Positions 59,796 to 64,000 of a DNA stretch of 64,000 nucleotides are shown here, piece by piece. Numbering within the stretch: position 1 is the stretch's first letter; every line of letters starts with the position of its first letter. The translations under genes were made by a program, and so were the position numbers. The DNA lies in contig JBEBGL010000004.1 of assembly GCA_040081465.1 (NCBI GenBank), forward strand, positions 177,223 to 241,222. Direction: 5' to 3'. Under the pieces are notes generated by a model. It was not told the origin of the DNA, ran no database searches, and saw only the letters and a list, made by a program, of their open reading frames with translations. Origin of the DNA: UBA668 sp040081465 (lineage in GTDB: Bacteria > Actinomycetota > Acidimicrobiia > Acidimicrobiales > Ilumatobacteraceae).

Positions 59796-60827
59796 GTGCA
59801 CTTTTCCCCGACACTTTTTGCGTCGTCGGGTGGAGGCAATTTCGTAGACCTCGACATCGCACCCGCGGTGTGGGTTGCGGCGCTCGGTGCGATTGCCGCA
59901 TTGCTGCTAATCGACATTCTGGTTCTGCATCGCGTTCCGAAGGTGCCCACCGTTCGTCGGGCGGCGCTAGAGACGGTCTCGTGGATGCTCGTTGGCGCAT
60001 CGTTTGGTGTCGTTGTGTTGGCAACGTGGGGCGGCAAGGCCGGGGGCGAGTGGTTTTCCGGCTACCTAATTGAGTACAGCCTCTCTATCGACAACGTTTT
60101 CGTCTGGGCGATCATCCTCAGCCATTTCAAGGTGCCGTCCAGCTATCAGCACCGTGTGTTGTTCTGGGGTGTCTTCGGAGCACTGGTGATGCGCGCCGGC
60201 TTCATCTTCGCTGGCATTGCGTTGGTCAACCGGTTCGAGGTCACGCTGGTCGTATTCGGCGTCTTCCTCGTCTACACGGCCATCAAGCTGGTGTTGGGGG
60301 GAGATCATGAAAGCGACCCGGCCGACAGCAAGTTCATGGCGTTCGTCAACCGACTTGTTCCCAGCACCGACAAGCTCGATGGCCAGAAGTTGTTCACTCG
60401 CATTGACGGCAAGCGACTAGCGACACCGCTGTTTGCCGTGCTGGTGCTGGTCGAACTAACCGACGTGCTGTTCGCAGTGGACTCGGTGCCCGCCGTATTG
60501 GCGGTCAGCGGCGAGCAGTTCATCGTTTTCACGTCGAACGCGTTCGCGATCATGGGGCTGCGCTCGCTGTACTTCCTGCTCGCGGACATGCGCGCCAGGT
60601 TCAGCTACCTGCAAGAAGGTCTCTCGATCATTCTTGCTTTCGTCGGGATCAAGATGATCCTTACGTTCTTCGACATACATATCGAGACGTGGATCTCACT
60701 GCTAGTGATCGCGCTCGTAATGCTCGCGTCGGTCGGGTTCTCGTTGCGCGACACCCGTGCGGACACAATCTCGATCTTCGAGGAAGTGCCCGAGCCTTCG
60801 AAGCTGCCACCGCTAGACGAGCGCTGA
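59796..60827 (+). CDS. TerC/Alx-family membrane protein
   Basis: 343 residues with about eight or nine membrane helices. The acidic membrane motifs of the family, SLSIDNVFVW and ELTDVLFAVDSVPA, are intact. Alx/TerC proteins export manganese or load secreted enzymes with metal. Homologues often lie behind a yybP-ykoY riboswitch, but here only 14 bases separate it from ppdK, so no riboswitch can fit; it is probably carried on the ppdK transcript. Start GTG at 59796. Confidence 0.9.
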   Translation: MHFSPTLFASSGGGNFVDLDIAPAVWVAALGAIAALLLIDILVLHRVPKVPTVRRAALETVSWMLVGASFGVVVLATWGGKAGGEWFSGYLIEYSLSIDNVFVWAIILSHFKVPSSYQHRVLFWGVFGALVMRAGFIFAGIALVNRFEVTLVVFGVFLVYTAIKLVLGGDHESDPADSKFMAFVNRLVPSTDKLDGQKLFTRIDGKRLATPLFAVLVLVELTDVLFAVDSVPAVLAVSGEQFIVFTSNAFAIMGLRSLYFLLADMRARFSYLQEGLSIILAFVGIKMILTFFDIHIETWISLLVIALVMLASVGFSLRDTRADTISIFEEVPEPSKLPPLDER

Positions 60828-60856
60828 TTTCGTTCGGGCGACGACAAACTCGCCGG

Positions 60857-60862
60857 TACAGT
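60857..60862 (+). promoter_or_regulatory. Putative -10 box of dnaG
   Basis: TACAGT ends eight bases before the dnaG ATG at 60871, with no Shine-Dalgarno sequence. Confidence 0.45.
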
Positions 60863-60870
60863 TCCTGCCA

Positions 60871-62615
60871 ATGGCGATTGTCGACGAAGATCTTGAGCAG
60901 CTGCGGGGCACGCTCGTTCTTTCCGACGTCGTGCAGCAGTACGTCGCGTTACGTCGCGTTGGGCGAACGTGGGTGGGGTTGTGCCCGTTTCATGCCGAGC
61001 GCACCGCCTCGTTCAACGTGCGCGACGAGACTGGGCGCTACAAGTGCTTCGGCTGTGGTGCGGCTGGCGATGCCTTCAAGTTTGTGCAAGAGATCGAGCA
61101 TCTAGATTTCGTCGCGGCAGTCGAGTCGCTCGCTGCAAAGGCGAATGTTCAGTTGCGATACACAACCGGCGAGGCCGGCGATCGCCAACGTCAGAAGCGT
61201 CGCCAACTTGTTGAGGCGATGGGTAAGGCGGTCGAGTGGTACCACCAGCGACTGCTCGATTCGCCCGACGCCCGCGAGGCTCGCGACTACCTGCGCAAGC
61301 GCGGCCTGGCGGGCGACGTCGCTCGCGCATTCAAGCTCGGTTGGGCTCCAGACGACTGGGACGAGATGGCGAAGAACCTCGGTGTTGCGCCCGACCTCTT
61401 GCGTGACACGGGGCTGGCCTTCAACAACAAGTCGGGGCGCATGCAAGATTCTTTCCGAGCGCGCGTGCTGTTCCCGATCTACACGGAGAACGGCGATCCG
61501 GTAGCACTCGGCGGCCGCGTGCTGCCCGGCAGCACTGATCCGGCGAAGTACAAGAACTCGTCGGAGACCCCGATTTACGCCAAATCCAAGACGCTGTATG
61601 GGCTGAACTGGGCGAAGGGCGACATTGTCACGTCCGATCAAGCCATCGTCTGCGAGGGCTACACCGACGTCATCGGGTTCCACCGCGCCGGTATCAAGCG
61701 AGCGGTTGCCACGTGCGGAACTGCGTTGACGGAGGAGCATGTTCGTCTGCTGAAGCGCTACGCGACGCAAGTCGTGCTGGCGTTCGATGCCGATGCAGCA
61801 GGCCAGGGTGCAGCGCAACGCTTCTACGAATGGGAGCAGCGTTATCAGGTCGAGGTCTACGTCGCTCGCTTCCCGGACGGTAAAGACCCGGGCGACCTCA
61901 GCGTCAGCGATCCCGAGGCATTGAACGATGCAGTGAAGAAGGCATCACGGTTCCTCAAGTTTCGCGTCGACCGCGTCGTGCAGGGCCAGCCCTTGCGAAG
62001 CCCGGAAGATCGCGCCTCAGTCGCCGGCAAAGCCATGGCGGTGATCAACGAACATCCCGACCCCGAGGTGCGCAAGCTCTACGCCGCCGAGGTGGCTGTC
62101 AGTGTCGGTATCGATCCTCGTGATCTCGTCGCGGTTGCAGTCAAGGGAGCCAAGACACCGGTCGTGCGCGTCGCGCCTGTACGTCGCGTTGGCGCTGCCG
62201 AGAACGCCGAGTTTGTCGCTGTCGCGATGCTGATTCAGCGTTGGGACGACATTGCTCCGTGGTTGATGGAGGAACTGTTCGTCGATGAGGTCGCGCGCCG
62301 AGCATTTCTTGCCGTGGCCGAGTCGGCTGGCTCGATCGAAGTCGCATTGGAACTCGCGGACCCTGAGGCGAGGGAGTTTCTCGAGCGTGCTGCCGTCACC
62401 GACGTTGATGCCGATCCGGTATTGGAGGCGCGCAACTTGATCGCTGCCGCCACTCGTCGTCAACTCGCTGCGTCTGTTCACATCACCGACCCCGATGCCG
62501 TGCACGCGTTACGAGATGCGCGTCTCGCGCTAGAGGCGATCGAGCAAACAGACGCGGGTGATGCGGGCGCAGAGACGTTGCTAGGGTGGTTGAAGGGGGC
62601 GACCGAGGGACGTGA

Positions 62616-62619
<4 letters not shown>
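60871..62619 (+). CDS. dnaG: DNA primase
   Basis: Synthesises RNA primers at the replication fork. The 582-residue protein has the N-terminal zinc ribbon (C38, H41, C59, C62: CPFH ... CFGC), the RNA-polymerase core with FPIYTENGDPVALGGR, the TOPRIM part VCEGYTDVIGFHRAG with DADAAGQGA, and a helical C-terminal region that would bind DnaB. Its stop overlaps rpoD (GTGA). Confidence 0.96.
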
Positions 62620-63899
<1,280 letters not shown>

Positions 63900-63913
63900 C
63901 TAGGCCCTTTTGC

Positions 63914-63919
63914 TATCCT
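63914..63919 (+). promoter_or_regulatory. Putative -10 box of tRNA-Asn
   Basis: TATCCT eleven bases before the tRNA 5' end, which fits a short precursor leader. Confidence 0.45.
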
Positions 63920-63930
63920 CAGTTCGCCTT

Positions 63931-64000
63931 TCCGAGATAGCTCAGTTGGCAGAGCAGCTGACTGTTAATCAGCGGGTCGCAGGTTCGAGCCCTGCTCTCG
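63931..64000 (+). tRNA. tRNA-Asn (GTT), 3' end cut by the window
   Basis: Acceptor TCCGAGA, D-arm GCTC/GAGC, anticodon stem GCTGA/TCAGC with loop CTGTTAA (anticodon GTT), T-arm GCAGG/CCTGC with TTCGAGC. The last bases of the acceptor strand (TCTCG visible) continue beyond the window. Confidence 0.93.

Overview
The window looks like a chromosomal, housekeeping-rich segment of a high-GC actinobacterium, most plausibly of the class Acidimicrobiia (Ilumatobacter-like; lineage is an inference from gene content, not a search result). Actinobacterial markers are mycothiol synthase (mshD), a DUF3499 protein, a LigB-type ATP-dependent DNA ligase, an F420-type LLM oxidoreductase and a septum-formation (DUF4190-type) protein. 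Genes are packed tightly on both strands. I see no insertion sequence, prophage, integrase or CRISPR array, and no gene-free stretch over 300 bases.

Layout. 1-9.9 kb: truncated crotonase, DNA ligase, thymidine kinase, a small unknown protein, glutamate synthase (gltBD) and a LysM lipoprotein. 9.9-16.7 kb: a four-gene minus-strand cassette (acyl reductase-HAD fusion, zinc alcohol dehydrogenase, LarA-like racemase, PlsC-like acyltransferase) divergent from a TetR regulator, with a perfect palindrome between them. 16.7-23.4 kb: DUF1905 protein, M20 amidohydrolase and a complete branched-chain-amino-acid-type ABC transporter (livGFHMK). 23.4-27.1 kb: divergent cell-wall genes ddl and murF sharing one palindromic promoter core, then an MFS exporter. 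27.1-30.9 kb: small zinc-ribbon protein, LLM oxidoreductase, P450 and alanine dehydrogenase. 31-37.8 kb: a polyamine locus (aminobutyraldehyde-type dehydrogenase, Lrp regulator, PotA, PotD and a fused PotB-PotC permease). 37.5-42.7 kb: DUF2087, septum-formation protein, tRNA-Val, secreted amidase, an unusual operon (44-residue microprotein, ribbon-helix-helix protein, DUF4097 beta-repeat protein) behind an array of TGACATC repeats, DUF3499, a secreted helical protein and an SRPBCC protein. 42.7-49.4 kb: ABC ATPase, M23 peptidase, rlmN-pepF-mshD, nth and a probable three-hairpin small RNA. 49.4-57 kb: aldo/keto reductase, homocysteine methyltransferase-like protein, GroES-like protein, trpE, ygfZ, YjbR-like protein and an M50 protease. 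57-64 kb: ppdK, terC, dnaG-rpoD and a tRNA-Asn cut by the window end.

Two expression themes recur. Neighbouring genes in one direction are often coupled by ATGA, GTGA or TGATG overlaps. Many first genes have a TANNNT hexamer exactly 6-8 bases before the start codon and no Shine-Dalgarno sequence, the arrangement expected for leaderless mRNAs; this was used to choose several starts. The best candidates for undescribed biology are the structured RNA at 49256-49353, the repeat-controlled microprotein/RHH/DUF4097 operon, the TetR-controlled lipid-like cassette, and the fused polyamine permease with an extra membrane insert.
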